Origin: an uncultured Sutterella sp.
GTDB taxonomy: Bacteria > Pseudomonadota > Gammaproteobacteria > Burkholderiales > Burkholderiaceae_F
Assembly: GCA_905206365.1 (NCBI GenBank)
Contig: CAJLHF010000005.1
Span: 25,272-89,271 of the forward strand
Length of the DNA stretch: 64,000 bases
Reading direction: 5' to 3'
The position numbers and the translations under genes were made by a program. Position 1 is the stretch's first letter. Every line of letters begins with the position of its first letter. Shown here piece after piece: positions 1 to 8,189 of this stretch. The notes beneath the pieces were generated by a model, which made no database searches, had not been told where the DNA came from, and saw only the letters and a list, made by a program, of their open reading frames with translations.

Positions 1-60
1 ACGTGAAACGCGCCGCGGTCAAGTGAGAATACGAAAAATCGGGAGAATTCGGTCGGAAAA

Positions 61-90
61 CAAAACCGGGACGCTGGGGTCCCGGTTTTG
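61..90. terminator. Rho-independent terminator after dcuC
   Basis: A perfect 12-bp stem (61-72 with 79-90, CAAAACCGGGAC and its complement) encloses a 6-nt loop. Read on the minus strand it follows the dcuC stop by about 20 nt and the stem itself ends in a T-rich arm, as in an intrinsic terminator. The symmetric A/T ends could make it work in both directions. Confidence 0.8.
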
Positions 91-112
91 GGGGCGCCGG
101 AGCGCCCGCGCT

Positions 113-1477
113 TTACGCGTAACGAACGAGCGAGAAGACGAGTACGGCCACAAAGCCCGAAAGGAGCGGCACGCTCGTGCGCTTCACGACCTCCAGGGGG
201 TTCGCCTTCACGGTGGCCGCCACGATGATCGTCACGGCCGCCACGGGCGAAACCGCGCGAATGAGGTTCGAGGTGCACTGCATGGGCAGAGCCACCATGA
301 TCGGGTCGACCCCAGCCTTTTCGGCGATCTGCGGGATGAGCTCGATGAAGCTGTAGAAGACGGCGTTGCCCGAACCCGAAATGAAGGTGATGAGGGCGGT
401 GATGCCCGAGAAGGCGAACATGAGACCCGTACCCGCATTTTCAACGTCGGAGAGCGAGTGCGAAATCATGTCGATGACGCCGATCGCAGAGAGCCCCGCC
501 ACCATGGTCGACGCGGCGACGATGAGCACCACGACGCGGGAGAAGCCGTCGCCCATGCCGCGGAAAAAGAGGTTCGCGTCCTTGAGCGTCGCTTTGGCGT
601 CGCGCTTGCGGATCATTTCCGTCACAAAGGCAAGCGCGAAGGAGAAGATCGTGATTTCGACGAGACCCACCTTCACGGACTTGAACGCCGCCCAGAAGAA
701 GATCGTGAGAATGAGGGGGAGAATCGGGAAGATCGCGTAGTACGCGGGAGCATCCGCGGCCTTCGTCGCGAGCTTCGACTCGTCGATTTCGGCCGTCTGA
801 CGACCGGCATCGCGCTTGTCCATGTACTTCTGCCAGAAGTAGTGGACGATGCCCATCACGACGATCGCGGGAATCGTGATCGGCGCGTGGTGGTAGAAGA
901 CGTAGTCGACGACGTGTTCGAACCCGAGCACGCGCGCGGCCACCACGTTGTCGCCCCCGAGCGGCGTCGGAACGATCGTGGCGGTCGTGGCGATGACGCC
1001 CGCGGCGGTCATCGGACTCATCTTCGCCGCGCGCAAAACGGGGTAGAGAGTCGCCATGAGGATGACTGCGAGGGACGAGGCGCTCGGAATGATGATCGAG
1101 AGAATCGTGCCGATCCAGAAGACGAGCGGAACGAGCACGTAGGGAGAACGCACGGCCGCGAGCGGGCGCGAGAGCACTTCGATCACTTTGTCGTTCGCGC
1201 CGATGTGCGACATGTAGGCCGCGAAGCCGAAGAGCGTGAGGATGATGAGACCCGCGTTCGAGTACTGCTTCACGAAAAGGTCCTTCACGACCTTGAAGGG
1301 GTCGACCCACGCCAGACCCGAACTCGCCTTTTCGGCGAGCACCGGATGGCCGAGCGCGAGCGCGGCGAAAAGGAGAACGAGGCCCGTGGCAAAGAGCACC
1401 ACCTTGGCGTCGTAGTTCTTCGCAATGGCCCAGCCGGCCACAAGAAGAGCCACAAGGGAAAGGATCACTTCCAGCAT
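113..1477 (-). CDS. dcuC: Anaerobic C4-dicarboxylate transporter, DcuC family
   Basis: A 454-residue inner-membrane protein with about 12 hydrophobic segments along its whole length, matching the size of DcuC-family carriers, which exchange or export C4-dicarboxylates such as succinate and fumarate during anaerobic growth. Family-like stretches include IIIPSASSLAVILMATLYP near residues 110-130 and the late loop GSGNAVFYSFIELIPQIAEK near 370. The start is preceded by a GAGAC ribosome site (minus strand). It stands alone, with its own terminator and a candidate FNR-type box about 130 bp upstream. With a second dicarboxylate carrier at 51.9-53.3 kb and several fumarate-reductase-like proteins it supports a C4-dicarboxylate-based anaerobic metabolism. 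Substrate direction cannot be read from sequence. Confidence 0.88.
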   Translation of the reverse strand: MLEVILSLVALLVAGWAIAKNYDAKVVLFATGLVLLFAALALGHPVLAEKASSGLAWVDPFKVVKDLFVKQYSNAGLIILTLFGFAAYMSHIGANDKVIEVLSRPLAAVRSPYVLVPLVFWIGTILSIIIPSASSLAVILMATLYPVLRAAKMSPMTAAGVIATTATIVPTPLGGDNVVAARVLGFEHVVDYVFYHHAPITIPAIVVMGIVHYFWQKYMDKRDAGRQTAEIDESKLATKAADAPAYYAIFPILPLILTIFFWAAFKSVKVGLVEITIFSFALAFVTEMIRKRDAKATLKDANLFFRGMGDGFSRVVVLIVAASTMVAGLSAIGVIDMISHSLSDVENAGTGLMFAFSGITALITFISGSGNAVFYSFIELIPQIAEKAGVDPIMVALPMQCTSNLIRAVSPVAAVTIIVAATVKANPLEVVKRTSVPLLSGFVAVLVFSLVRYA

Positions 1478-1606
1478 GTTTGTCTCATCGGCGGCCGTGA
1501 GGCCGCTCCGTCGTTGGGAAAACGCGAGATGCTATAGATTTTCAGGGCACCGCGCGTCGGGAAACCCCGTAAGACGTCCTACTTTTTATCTTGATCTGAA
1601 GATTTC

Positions 1607-1620
1607 TTAATTCGAATCAA
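1607..1620 (-). promoter_or_regulatory. Candidate FNR/ANR-type box upstream of dcuC
   Basis: On the minus strand the site reads TTGAT-TCGA-ATTAA, matching the FNR consensus TTGAT-N4-ATCAA at 9 of 10 positions. It lies about 130 bp before the dcuC start. An A/T-rich candidate -10 (GATAAA-like, around 1583-1589) is spaced as in a class II FNR promoter. The function is inferred from the motif and from known FNR control of dcu genes. Confidence 0.45.
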
Positions 1621-1759
1621 ACTGTAACTTTTTCGACACTTTACGTCCGTCCGATCGGTTTTTTCGTCATTTTTTCGGCTCTTTCCCCGTCGCTCAGGCT
1701 TTTCCGGGAACGACCGGCGGCACCCTTCGTTCCGAGAAATTCTCTTCACATGAAATATC

Positions 1760-1788
1760 TTCACACGAAGAGAATTTTATGCTATAGT
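1760..1788 (+). promoter_or_regulatory. Sigma70-type promoter for leader RNA/EamA gene
   Basis: TTCACA at 1760-1765 and TATAGT at 1783-1788 are separated by exactly 17 bp. Transcription would start near 1795, leaving a leader of about 210 nt before the EamA start at 2006. Confidence 0.6.
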
Positions 1789-1794
1789 TCGTTT

Positions 1795-1900
1795 CACGCA
1801 GACGAAAGCGCACCTCACGGACGCTTTCGTCGCCATCCGTGAAGGGATCGAAGCCTCGAGCAACACCTCTTGAGGGAGAGGGTGCGGCTCGAGGCTTTTT
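1795..1900 (+). ncRNA. Structured leader ending in terminator-like hairpin (attenuator candidate)
   Basis: Three dyads sit between the promoter and the EamA gene. Arm 1801-1810 pairs with 1822-1831. Arm 1815-1821 pairs with 1836-1842, which overlaps the first hairpin and so is mutually exclusive with it. Arm 1852-1861 pairs with 1886-1895 (AGCCTCGAGC), with inner pairing CACCTCT/AGAGGGTG, and is followed by TTTTTATT as in an intrinsic terminator. This is the layout of an attenuator or riboswitch expression platform, but no known riboswitch consensus was recognised. It could also be a stand-alone small RNA of about 100 nt. Confidence 0.5.
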
Positions 1901-2005
1901 ATTCACCCGTAGCATGCGCATTTCGTGCGCATTTCGCCCGCCCGGTTCTCAAGCCGCCCCGAAGACGCGACGAAATCGCGCCCGTCTTTTCCTGGAGAAA
2001 CGCCC

Positions 2006-2944
2006 ATGGCCGATTCCGCGAGTTCCGCCCCCTGCAACCGTTCGCTTCTTTCGTCGCAACCGCGCACGCCCTCGCCCGTTGCGGGCGCTTTGCTCGTTGC
2101 CGCGGCGGCCGCGCTCTGGGGCACCGTCGGAACGGCTCAGACCTTCATCGTCGGAGGGCTGGCCCCCGCCTGGGTGGGAGCATTGCGTCTCATTTTCGCT
2201 TCGGTCTTTTTCGGGCTTCTGCTTCTCTCTGCGGGCCGCACGCGAGACGACCGCGTGCCGGCCGAGCGCTTTCCTTTCGGTCTCGCGCTCTTTGCGGGGC
2301 TTGCCATGGGGTTTTACAACCTCGCCTTCTTTGCGGGCGTCAAAGCCGCGGGTATTGCCGTCGGCACCGCGGCCGTGATCGGGAGCGCCCCCGTTTGGGC
2401 GGGACTGCTGGAGACCGTCGTATTCAAAAAGCGTCCGCCCCTCTTGTGGTGTGCGGGGACGGTCGTAGCCGTCGCCTCGGGGACGCTTCTCGCGCTCTCG
2501 GGGACGAGCGGCACGGAGCTCGATCTCGGGGCGCTCGGACTTTGCCTTCTCGCGGGCTTCATGTACGCCTCCTACACGCTTCTTTCGAAGTCGCTCGTGC
2601 GACGCACGACGCCGTTGCGCGCAACAAGCGCGACGTTTCTCTTTGCGATGCTCGTGGCGCTTCCCGCCGCATTTCTCATCTCGGGCCTGCCCGACATGCT
2701 TCCCGCCGACCTGCGTGTGGTCGCCTACCTCGGTCTCGTGACGACGGGCGGCGCCTACCTCCTCTTTACGACGGGTCTCAAAGGCATCCGCGCGTCAACG
2801 GGCGTCGCGCTCTCGCTCGTCGAACCCGTGACCGCTTTTCTTCTTGCCGTTACGGTGGCGGGCGAAGCCGTGAGTCTCACGGGCGTCCTCGCGCTGGCGG
2901 GCATTCTGGCGGGACTTGCGATCGTACTCAAGGCGGACGCCTGA
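2006..2944 (+). CDS. EamA/DMT-superfamily transporter
   Basis: Membrane protein of 312 residues with two EamA repeats of about five membrane segments each (VAGALLVAAAAALWGTVGTA near the start; AGFMYASYTLLSKSLVRR in the second half). Proteins of this drug/metabolite-transporter fold export amino acids, metabolites or drugs; the substrate cannot be told here. The ATG at 2006 was chosen because GGAGAAA lies 6-9 nt upstream and the residues encoded before it do not look like a transporter N-terminus, although the frame is open further upstream to 1925. It follows a promoter and a structured leader with a terminator-like hairpin, so its expression may be attenuated. The C-terminal LAGLAIVLKADA is a usual EamA ending. 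Confidence 0.85.
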   Translation: MADSASSAPCNRSLLSSQPRTPSPVAGALLVAAAAALWGTVGTAQTFIVGGLAPAWVGALRLIFASVFFGLLLLSAGRTRDDRVPAERFPFGLALFAGLAMGFYNLAFFAGVKAAGIAVGTAAVIGSAPVWAGLLETVVFKKRPPLLWCAGTVVAVASGTLLALSGTSGTELDLGALGLCLLAGFMYASYTLLSKSLVRRTTPLRATSATFLFAMLVALPAAFLISGLPDMLPADLRVVAYLGLVTTGGAYLLFTTGLKGIRASTGVALSLVEPVTAFLLAVTVAGEAVSLTGVLALAGILAGLAIVLKADA

Positions 2945-3026
2945 GAGACGTCGGACGCAAGCCCGACGGAGATCGGACGGACGCCCGAGCACGGACCCGG
3001 CAAGGTGTTCTCGCTCTCCCGCCGGG

Positions 3027-3713
3027 TCACCTTTTGAGGGCGGAAAGATCGAACGGGGCCGCCCTCAATACGATTTCCGCCCGCGCGATCCGACGCACGA
3101 GCCGCAGCCGCTTCACGGCGGGCCACCAGGAAAAGAGCAGTCGGTCGTACGGATTCCAAAGCGCCACCCAGCCGAGCACGAGCATCCCTTCGGAAATCGT
3201 CGAAGTGACCGTCGGGTAGTCGGGAAAGTCGGCAAGCCACCGGACGATCTGGCACCCGAGCATGAAGACGAACCCCCAGAAGCACGCCGACCCCACGCTT
3301 CGGAGCGCCTCGCGGGCTTCTCGAGCCCGCCGCGCGATGCGCTCCCTGAAGTACCGACCCGCCAACGCCTGAAGGAGTGCTTCGTCCCCCGGGTTCACGG
3401 CTTCGGGCGGCAGGAGCAAAACGATCCGCACGGGTTCCGTCTCGGGCAACCCCGACACCTCGTCTTCGACATACTCGACGATGTCTTCGTTCAGATCGAC
3501 GTACGGAAGCGGCACGGGCACGGTCGTCGAGAACGCGTCCGCCACGTCCGCGAGAAAAAGCCGCACCTCCCGCACGCCGTCGGGCATGCGCTCTCCCGCA
3601 CCGTGTTCGAGCATGTATTCGAGCTTCTCGCGCGTGAGGCCGAGTCGGTCGTAGACCTCGCAATGCTCGGGAAGTTCGGGGAGTTCGGAAACGGCAGGCG
3701 GGGTCGGGCGCAT
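3027..3713 (-). CDS. Hypothetical protein with two C-terminal membrane segments
   Basis: Codes for 228 residues. The first ~130 are soluble and acidic (DLNEDIVEYVEDE), followed by two hydrophobic stretches (FWGFVFMLGCQIVRWL, then MLVLGWVALWNPYDRLLFSWW) and a basic tail, so the tail region is probably membrane-anchored with the acidic part in the cytoplasm. The ATG complement at 3711-3713 has a GAGGT ribosome site; the longer frame to 4235 overlaps the divergent EamA gene and is rejected. No family was recognised. It is convergent with the EamA gene at 2006-2944 and divergent from the EamA gene at 3892. Confidence 0.7.
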   Translation of the reverse strand: MRPTPPAVSELPELPEHCEVYDRLGLTREKLEYMLEHGAGERMPDGVREVRLFLADVADAFSTTVPVPLPYVDLNEDIVEYVEDEVSGLPETEPVRIVLLLPPEAVNPGDEALLQALAGRYFRERIARRAREAREALRSVGSACFWGFVFMLGCQIVRWLADFPDYPTVTSTISEGMLVLGWVALWNPYDRLLFSWWPAVKRLRLVRRIARAEIVLRAAPFDLSALKR

Positions 3714-3891
3714 CGGGCTACCTCGAAGGCTTGAAAAGCGGATGAGAAACGGGCGTTTTTCCTCATCATAGCGCCCGGCGCGCCTCCGATTTTTCGCCCT
3801 TTTTCCAGCAACTCGGGTGTTTTCCTTAGCTTGACGGGACCCGAGACGCCCGGATCGCAGGCACAATGGCGGGATCCCGTCGGAGATTTTC

Positions 3892-4854
3892 ATGCTGTTC
3901 GAACTGCGCCAATCGCTTCTTCTCCTTCTCACCGCCACCATTTGGGGGCTCTCTTTCGTCGCCCAGTCGGTCGGGATGGACCACGTCGGTCCTTTCACCT
4001 TCACCGCGTCCCGCATGGCGCTCGGTACGCTCGTTCTCCTTCCCTGGGTGTTTCTCGCCCGCCGTCGTCTCTCCCGCAACCGCCCCGACACGTACGCCGA
4101 GCGCACGAGTCCCGCGTACCGCAACCGACTCCTGCTCGGGGGCTTTCTCTGCGGCCTGTGCCTTTTTGCGGGCGAATCTCTCCAGCAGTTCGGACTCGTC
4201 CACGACACCGAAGTCGGCAAAGCGGGTTTCATCACGGCGCTCTACATCGTGATCGTGCCCATTCTCGGGTTCTTTCTCGGAAAGCGCGTCTCCAAGCTCG
4301 TCCTCGTCGCGGTCGCGCTTTCGCTCGTCGGTCTGTGGTACCTGTGCGTCCCGCCCGAGGGCTTTTCGATCGAGCTCGGGGACTTTTTCATCTTCCTCTG
4401 CGCCTTTGTTTTTTCGCTGCACATCCTTGTCATCTCGCACTTCGTGACGCGCGTCGACGGGGTGGAGCTTGCCGTCACGCAGTTTGCTTTCGGGTCGGTC
4501 ATCGCCGGTCTGATGATGTTCCTTTTCGAAACGCCGACCGTCGAAGGTCTCCGGGGAGCCCTTGTTCCGATTCTCTGGGCGGGCATCATGAGCAACGGCC
4601 TTGCGTATACCCTCCAGATTGTCGGGCAACGCGGCATGAACGACACCGTCGCCTCCCTTATCATGAGTCTTGAAAGCGTCGTGTCCGTGCTCGCCGGGTG
4701 GGCGATTCTCGGCGAAGTACTTTCGGGACGCGAACTCCTCGGTTGCGCTCTGATGGCGGGCGCCGTCGTACTCGCGCAGCTCCCGCAACCGAAAAGCGCC
4801 GGGAAACCGCAATCCGAGTCGCGTCTCGGCTCGGATGCGACGAAGGGCGCCTGA
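3892..4854 (+). CDS. EamA/DMT-superfamily transporter
   Basis: A 320-residue transporter with ten predicted membrane segments and the EamA signature start LTATIWGLSFVAQSVG near residues 14-29. The second repeat contains MNDTVASLIMSLESVVSVLAGWAILGE in two adjoining stretches, typical of this family (conserved Glu in the ASLxxxLEPVxA-like helix). GGAGATTTTC precedes the ATG. The hydrophilic tail after residue 300 is poorly conserved. It is only distantly similar to the EamA protein at 2006-2944, so a recent local duplication is unlikely. Substrate unknown; likely inner-membrane efflux. Confidence 0.85.
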   Translation: MLFELRQSLLLLLTATIWGLSFVAQSVGMDHVGPFTFTASRMALGTLVLLPWVFLARRRLSRNRPDTYAERTSPAYRNRLLLGGFLCGLCLFAGESLQQFGLVHDTEVGKAGFITALYIVIVPILGFFLGKRVSKLVLVAVALSLVGLWYLCVPPEGFSIELGDFFIFLCAFVFSLHILVISHFVTRVDGVELAVTQFAFGSVIAGLMMFLFETPTVEGLRGALVPILWAGIMSNGLAYTLQIVGQRGMNDTVASLIMSLESVVSVLAGWAILGEVLSGRELLGCALMAGAVVLAQLPQPKSAGKPQSESRLGSDATKGA

Positions 4855-4917
4855 CCCGAGAGTCGCCGACGCTCCTTCGCACCTTTTCCCCCAGCCTCTC
4901 CGGAGGATACGATCATC

Positions 4918-5172
4918 ATGTCCGATACCGTCCTTACTCTTTCCGTTCCCGCCGAAACGCTCGAGCGTGCGCGTGCCGCCTGCGAGCGCGACGGCACCGA
5001 TCTTGAAACCGAACTCCTTCGTCGCATCGAGCTCATCGCCTCGCGCGACCGCGAAGTCCACTCGCTCCTCGTTACGCCCGACGCCGCCGACCGTTTGGCC
5101 GAACTCATGAAGGATCCGGCCTCGGGCGGGATCGAACCCTCGGCCGCGCAGATGTTGCGGCATCTGAAGTAA
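4918..5172 (+). CDS. Small helical protein of unknown function upstream of the sensor kinase
   Basis: An 84-residue protein, acidic and predicted mainly helical, beginning with a short strand-like stretch (DTVLTLSVPAETLERARAAC) that resembles the N-terminus of ribbon-helix-helix or RelB-type proteins, though this is not enough for assignment. GGAGG lies about 12 nt upstream of the ATG. Its stop is only 4 nt before the start of the histidine kinase gene, so the two are probably co-transcribed and translationally coupled. No toxin partner is adjacent. A small regulatory partner of the two-component system is possible but unproven. Confidence 0.6.
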   Translation: MSDTVLTLSVPAETLERARAACERDGTDLETELLRRIELIASRDREVHSLLVTPDAADRLAELMKDPASGGIEPSAAQMLRHLK

Positions 5173-5176
5173 GTCG

Positions 5177-7261
5177 ATGCGCTTTCGTTCGTACATCGCA
5201 CTCGCACTGACCGCGACGGCGATCGTTCCTTTTTTAGCCTGGAGCGTGCTTCAGCGCGGGGACGTCGACCGTCGCATTCTTGAAAGCGATGCCGAGCAGT
5301 CCCGCGCGGCGCACGAGGCGGCGCGTCTCGTCGAAGAGCGGCTCGAAACGCTCGCACAGCTTGCGCGCTACGCGGCCCGCTCGGTCGGCGAAGCGACACG
5401 CACCGAACCGACGCCCGCGTCGTCCGAAAAGCTCGAACGTCTGCTTCGCGACGTCGTCGAAGGTTTCCCGACGCTCGACAATCTGCACGTCGACCGCATC
5501 GAAGCCGACGACGCTCGCGTTGCGGCCTTTTACCCGCCGCACGACCCGGACGGCCGAGCGCTTGTCGGAACCGACCATTCGACGCGATGGCACGTCGCCG
5601 CAAAGCGCCGGGGACTGGAGGGAGTCGCATTTTCACCCGTTCTCAAAAGTTCTCAAAACCGCGAAGCCCCGCCCATCCTCACCTTTGCGGCGGACGTTCC
5701 GGGATCACCCGAGTTGCTGTTGTCGGGAGCCGTCGAACTCGATGCGCTTTTGCGCGAAATCGAAAGCACGCTTTCCTCGCGCGGGCTGCTGCTCACGGTG
5801 CTTACGCCCGAGCGCCAAATTGTTTGGCCCGCTTCGTCCGCACCGCACGTTCGGACCTGGCCCGAAATGCCCGCCGATCGCAGTCTGATCGGTTTGGGCT
5901 CGGCACAACGCTTCGTCACCGTAGCCCGTCTCCCCGACGCCGTCTCCGGATGGTCGATCGTCGTATCGAAGCCCGAGAGCCTGCGCTCTGCGGAACGGCG
6001 CCGCATCGAGCGACGGACCGCTCTTTTGGCAAGCGCCGTACTGCTTCTCACGCTCTTTGCGGGCTGGGCCGCCGGCCGACCGCTGCGTCGGGCATTCCGC
6101 CAACTGGAAGAGGATCTCGACGCGCAAGGCTTCGGGACGGAACGCACGACCATTCGACGCGGCCCCGACGAGTTGCGCCGCGTGCAACGCGTCTATCGCG
6201 AGGTGCGCCGCGCTCTTGACGCGCGAAATGCGGAACTTTCCGCAACCGCCGAGCAACGCGCGCGCGAACTTGAGGCCGAAGAGCTGCTTTTCCGATCGGT
6301 CTTCGACGGCATCGCCCTGCCTTTCCTGCTTCTCGATGCCGACTGGAGCCCGCACCTGCGAAACCGTGCGGCAACGTCTCTGACCGACCGTGTGGTCGAA
6401 CTCCTCGTTGCCAAAGCACGCGCTCACTGGACTTCGCCCGAGACGGCCGACACGACGACGGTCGACGTGCGCGTCGAAGACGGCCGGCTCGAAACCTTTG
6501 CGCTTCACGTCTTCCCCTTCTCCGCGCGACGCTCGACGCTCGCTGCGGGCTACGCTCTGCTCGTCGAATCGGTCACCGATCGCGAAGCTTTGAAGCGCAT
6601 GAAGGACGATCTCCTCGGGATCGTGGCGCACGAACTCAAAACCCCCGTCACCGCGTGCCGGCTGCAAGTCGAGCGGCTCGAAAGCATGCTCGGCCCCCAC
6701 GAAGGGTTGCGCGCGCTCGATCGAGACCTCGACCATTTGCGCCACATCGTCCACGACTGGCTCTCCGTCGCACGCATCGACGGAGGCACCTTTACCGTAT
6801 ACCCGAGCGTCGTTCAGCTCGGTCCCATTCTGCGCAAAGCCCGACGGCTCGTACGCGCGAGATACGACTTCGACTTTTCGGTTTCCGTCGACGAGGAGGC
6901 GGAGTGCATCTTTGCGGACGCGAGTGCTCTGACCGATGTGTTTGTCAATCTCTTTACGAATGCGTGCCGTTACGCGCGCCCCGACGAAAAACCCGTCGTT
7001 GAGGTGGCGGCTCGACGCGAGGCGAATTGCATCGTCATCGATGTTTGCGACCGGGGTATCGGCATCGCACCCGAAGACCTCGAGCGCATTTTCGACCGCT
7101 TCTATCAGGTCTCTCAAGGTACGCGACGACGCACGGGCGGTACCGGCCTGGGCCTTGTGATTTGTCGCGCCGTTTGCACCGCGCACGGCGGCACGCTCGA
7201 AGCCTCTTGCGCCGGGGGCGTCACGCGCTTTACGCTTCGACTGCCGCAACCCGAGGCTTGA
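5177..7261 (+). CDS. Membrane sensor histidine kinase with periplasmic sensing domain
   Basis: A 694-residue sensor kinase. Residues 7-25 form the first membrane segment and about 275-297 the second (TALLASAVLLLTLFAGWAAG); the ~250-residue periplasmic loop between them is the size of a double-Cache ligand domain. A HAMP-like and coiled region and a PAS-sized segment follow. The HisKA box is LLGIVAHELKTPVT with His485 as the phosphorylated residue. The ATPase domain shows the N box (NLFTNACRYA), G1 (DRGIGIAPEDLERIFDRFYQ) and G2 (GGTGLGLVI) motifs. The cognate response regulator is encoded 120 bp downstream, followed by an exported reductase and tetraheme cytochrome that are plausible targets. 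Ligand unknown; a small organic acid is a reasonable inference from Cache sensors. Confidence 0.9.
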   Translation: MRFRSYIALALTATAIVPFLAWSVLQRGDVDRRILESDAEQSRAAHEAARLVEERLETLAQLARYAARSVGEATRTEPTPASSEKLERLLRDVVEGFPTLDNLHVDRIEADDARVAAFYPPHDPDGRALVGTDHSTRWHVAAKRRGLEGVAFSPVLKSSQNREAPPILTFAADVPGSPELLLSGAVELDALLREIESTLSSRGLLLTVLTPERQIVWPASSAPHVRTWPEMPADRSLIGLGSAQRFVTVARLPDAVSGWSIVVSKPESLRSAERRRIERRTALLASAVLLLTLFAGWAAGRPLRRAFRQLEEDLDAQGFGTERTTIRRGPDELRRVQRVYREVRRALDARNAELSATAEQRARELEAEELLFRSVFDGIALPFLLLDADWSPHLRNRAATSLTDRVVELLVAKARAHWTSPETADTTTVDVRVEDGRLETFALHVFPFSARRSTLAAGYALLVESVTDREALKRMKDDLLGIVAHELKTPVTACRLQVERLESMLGPHEGLRALDRDLDHLRHIVHDWLSVARIDGGTFTVYPSVVQLGPILRKARRLVRARYDFDFSVSVDEEAECIFADASALTDVFVNLFTNACRYARPDEKPVVEVAARREANCIVIDVCDRGIGIAPEDLERIFDRFYQVSQGTRRRTGGTGLGLVICRAVCTAHGGTLEASCAGGVTRFTLRLPQPEA

Positions 7262-7339
7262 CGACCGATCGGGCCGGGTGAGGCACTGCTTTCTTACAAC
7301 GACGGATACGGGCAGGCGCGGCTTCGTCCCGCACCTCAT

Positions 7340-7366
7340 TCCTCCCCCGTCCGAAGACGGGGGTTT
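7340..7366. repeat. IS200/IS605-type terminal hairpin remnant
   Basis: Between the kinase and regulator genes there is a perfect 8-bp stem, CCCCCGTC (7344-7351) and GACGGGGG (7356-7363), with loop CGAA, flanked by CTCATTCCT and TTTCCCGAG. This resembles the subterminal right-end hairpins of IS200/IS605 elements, whose strand read in minus gives a proline/arginine-rich TnpB-like tail (GNPRLRTGEE). No transposase remains. It could alternatively act as a transcription terminator or mRNA hairpin between the two genes. Confidence 0.4.
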
Positions 7367-7380
7367 CCCGAGATGTTTCT

Positions 7381-8112
7381 ATGAACAAACCCCTCATCCT
7401 CGTGGCCGACGACGAACCGCGCATTCGCGAACTGGTTGCCGAGCATCTCAGGGCCGCAGGCTTTGCCGTGCGCGAAGCCTGCGACGGCAAGGCCGCCCTC
7501 GAGCTTTTCCGAGTCCTCCCCGTGAAACCCGACCTCGTGCTCCTCGACCTGATGATGCCCGAGATGGACGGACACGAAGCGCTCGCGCGTCTGCGCGAAA
7601 CAACCGACGTACCGGTGATCATCCTGACGGCGCGCGATCTTTTCGACGACAAAAGGCGCACCTTCACGACCGGGGCCGACGACTACCTCGTCAAACCCTT
7701 TTCGCTTCCGGAACTGGAACTGCGCATTCGGGCGCTTTTGCGCCGCAGCGGACACGGTGCCGATCGAAGCGAGGACAGCCGCATTTCCACGGGCGACTTT
7801 CTGCTCGACGCCGAACGGTGTCGCATCGAGTGGCGCGGCAACTCGGCCGCTCTGACCGGACGCGAGTTGCGACTCCTCACGCCGCTCGCGTCGCGCCCGG
7901 GAAGCGTCGTACGGTACGAGGAACTCCTGCGAGCAGGATGGCCCGACGATCCGTACGCGGACACTTCACACCTTCGCGTGGCGATCGCACGACTTCGAAA
8001 AAAAATTGCGGGTCTCGGCCTGTCGCCTCGCGTGCTTTCGTCGTACTCGTCGGTCGGGTACCTGCTCGGCGACCTCTCCAACTACGACGACGATTACGGC
8101 GACGACGACTGA
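7381..8112 (+). CDS. OmpR/PhoB-family response regulator
   Basis: Encodes 243 residues: a receiver domain (1-120) with the acidic pocket D10/D11, phospho-acceptor D56 in VLLDLMMPEMDG, the conserved Thr in ILTA and Lys in VKPF, followed by a winged-helix DNA-binding domain (about 139-230; SRPGSVVRYEELLRAGW, SHLRVAIARLRKKI). The extreme C-terminus is unusually acidic (YDDDYGDDD). It pairs with the kinase just upstream. The next gene downstream, on the same strand, is a Tat-exported reductase, which suggests direct control, but no operator could be identified. Confidence 0.9.
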   Translation: MNKPLILVADDEPRIRELVAEHLRAAGFAVREACDGKAALELFRVLPVKPDLVLLDLMMPEMDGHEALARLRETTDVPVIILTARDLFDDKRRTFTTGADDYLVKPFSLPELELRIRALLRRSGHGADRSEDSRISTGDFLLDAERCRIEWRGNSAALTGRELRLLTPLASRPGSVVRYEELLRAGWPDDPYADTSHLRVAIARLRKKIAGLGLSPRVLSSYSSVGYLLGDLSNYDDDYGDDD

Positions 8113-8128
8113 GGCTCCCGAAACGCGC

Positions 8129-8147
8129 GTTGCAATCTTTTTGCAAC
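8129..8147. promoter_or_regulatory. Inverted repeat upstream of the reductase gene
   Basis: GTTGCA (8129-8134) and TGCAAC (8142-8147) form a perfect 6-bp dyad with a 7-nt spacer, 43 bp before the reductase start and just after the regulator stop. It could be a binding site for the upstream response regulator or a weak hairpin. The function is inferred only from position. Confidence 0.35.
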
Positions 8148-8189
8148 AAACCGGGATTACCGTAGGGTTTTTCCATTCGGAGAAATCCC

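Noticed and set aside
23..1537. 504-residue plus-strand frame opposite dcuC
   Set aside because: Antisense shadow of a clear membrane transporter; composition is arginine/aspartate/histidine-rich as expected from reading a high-GC gene backwards.
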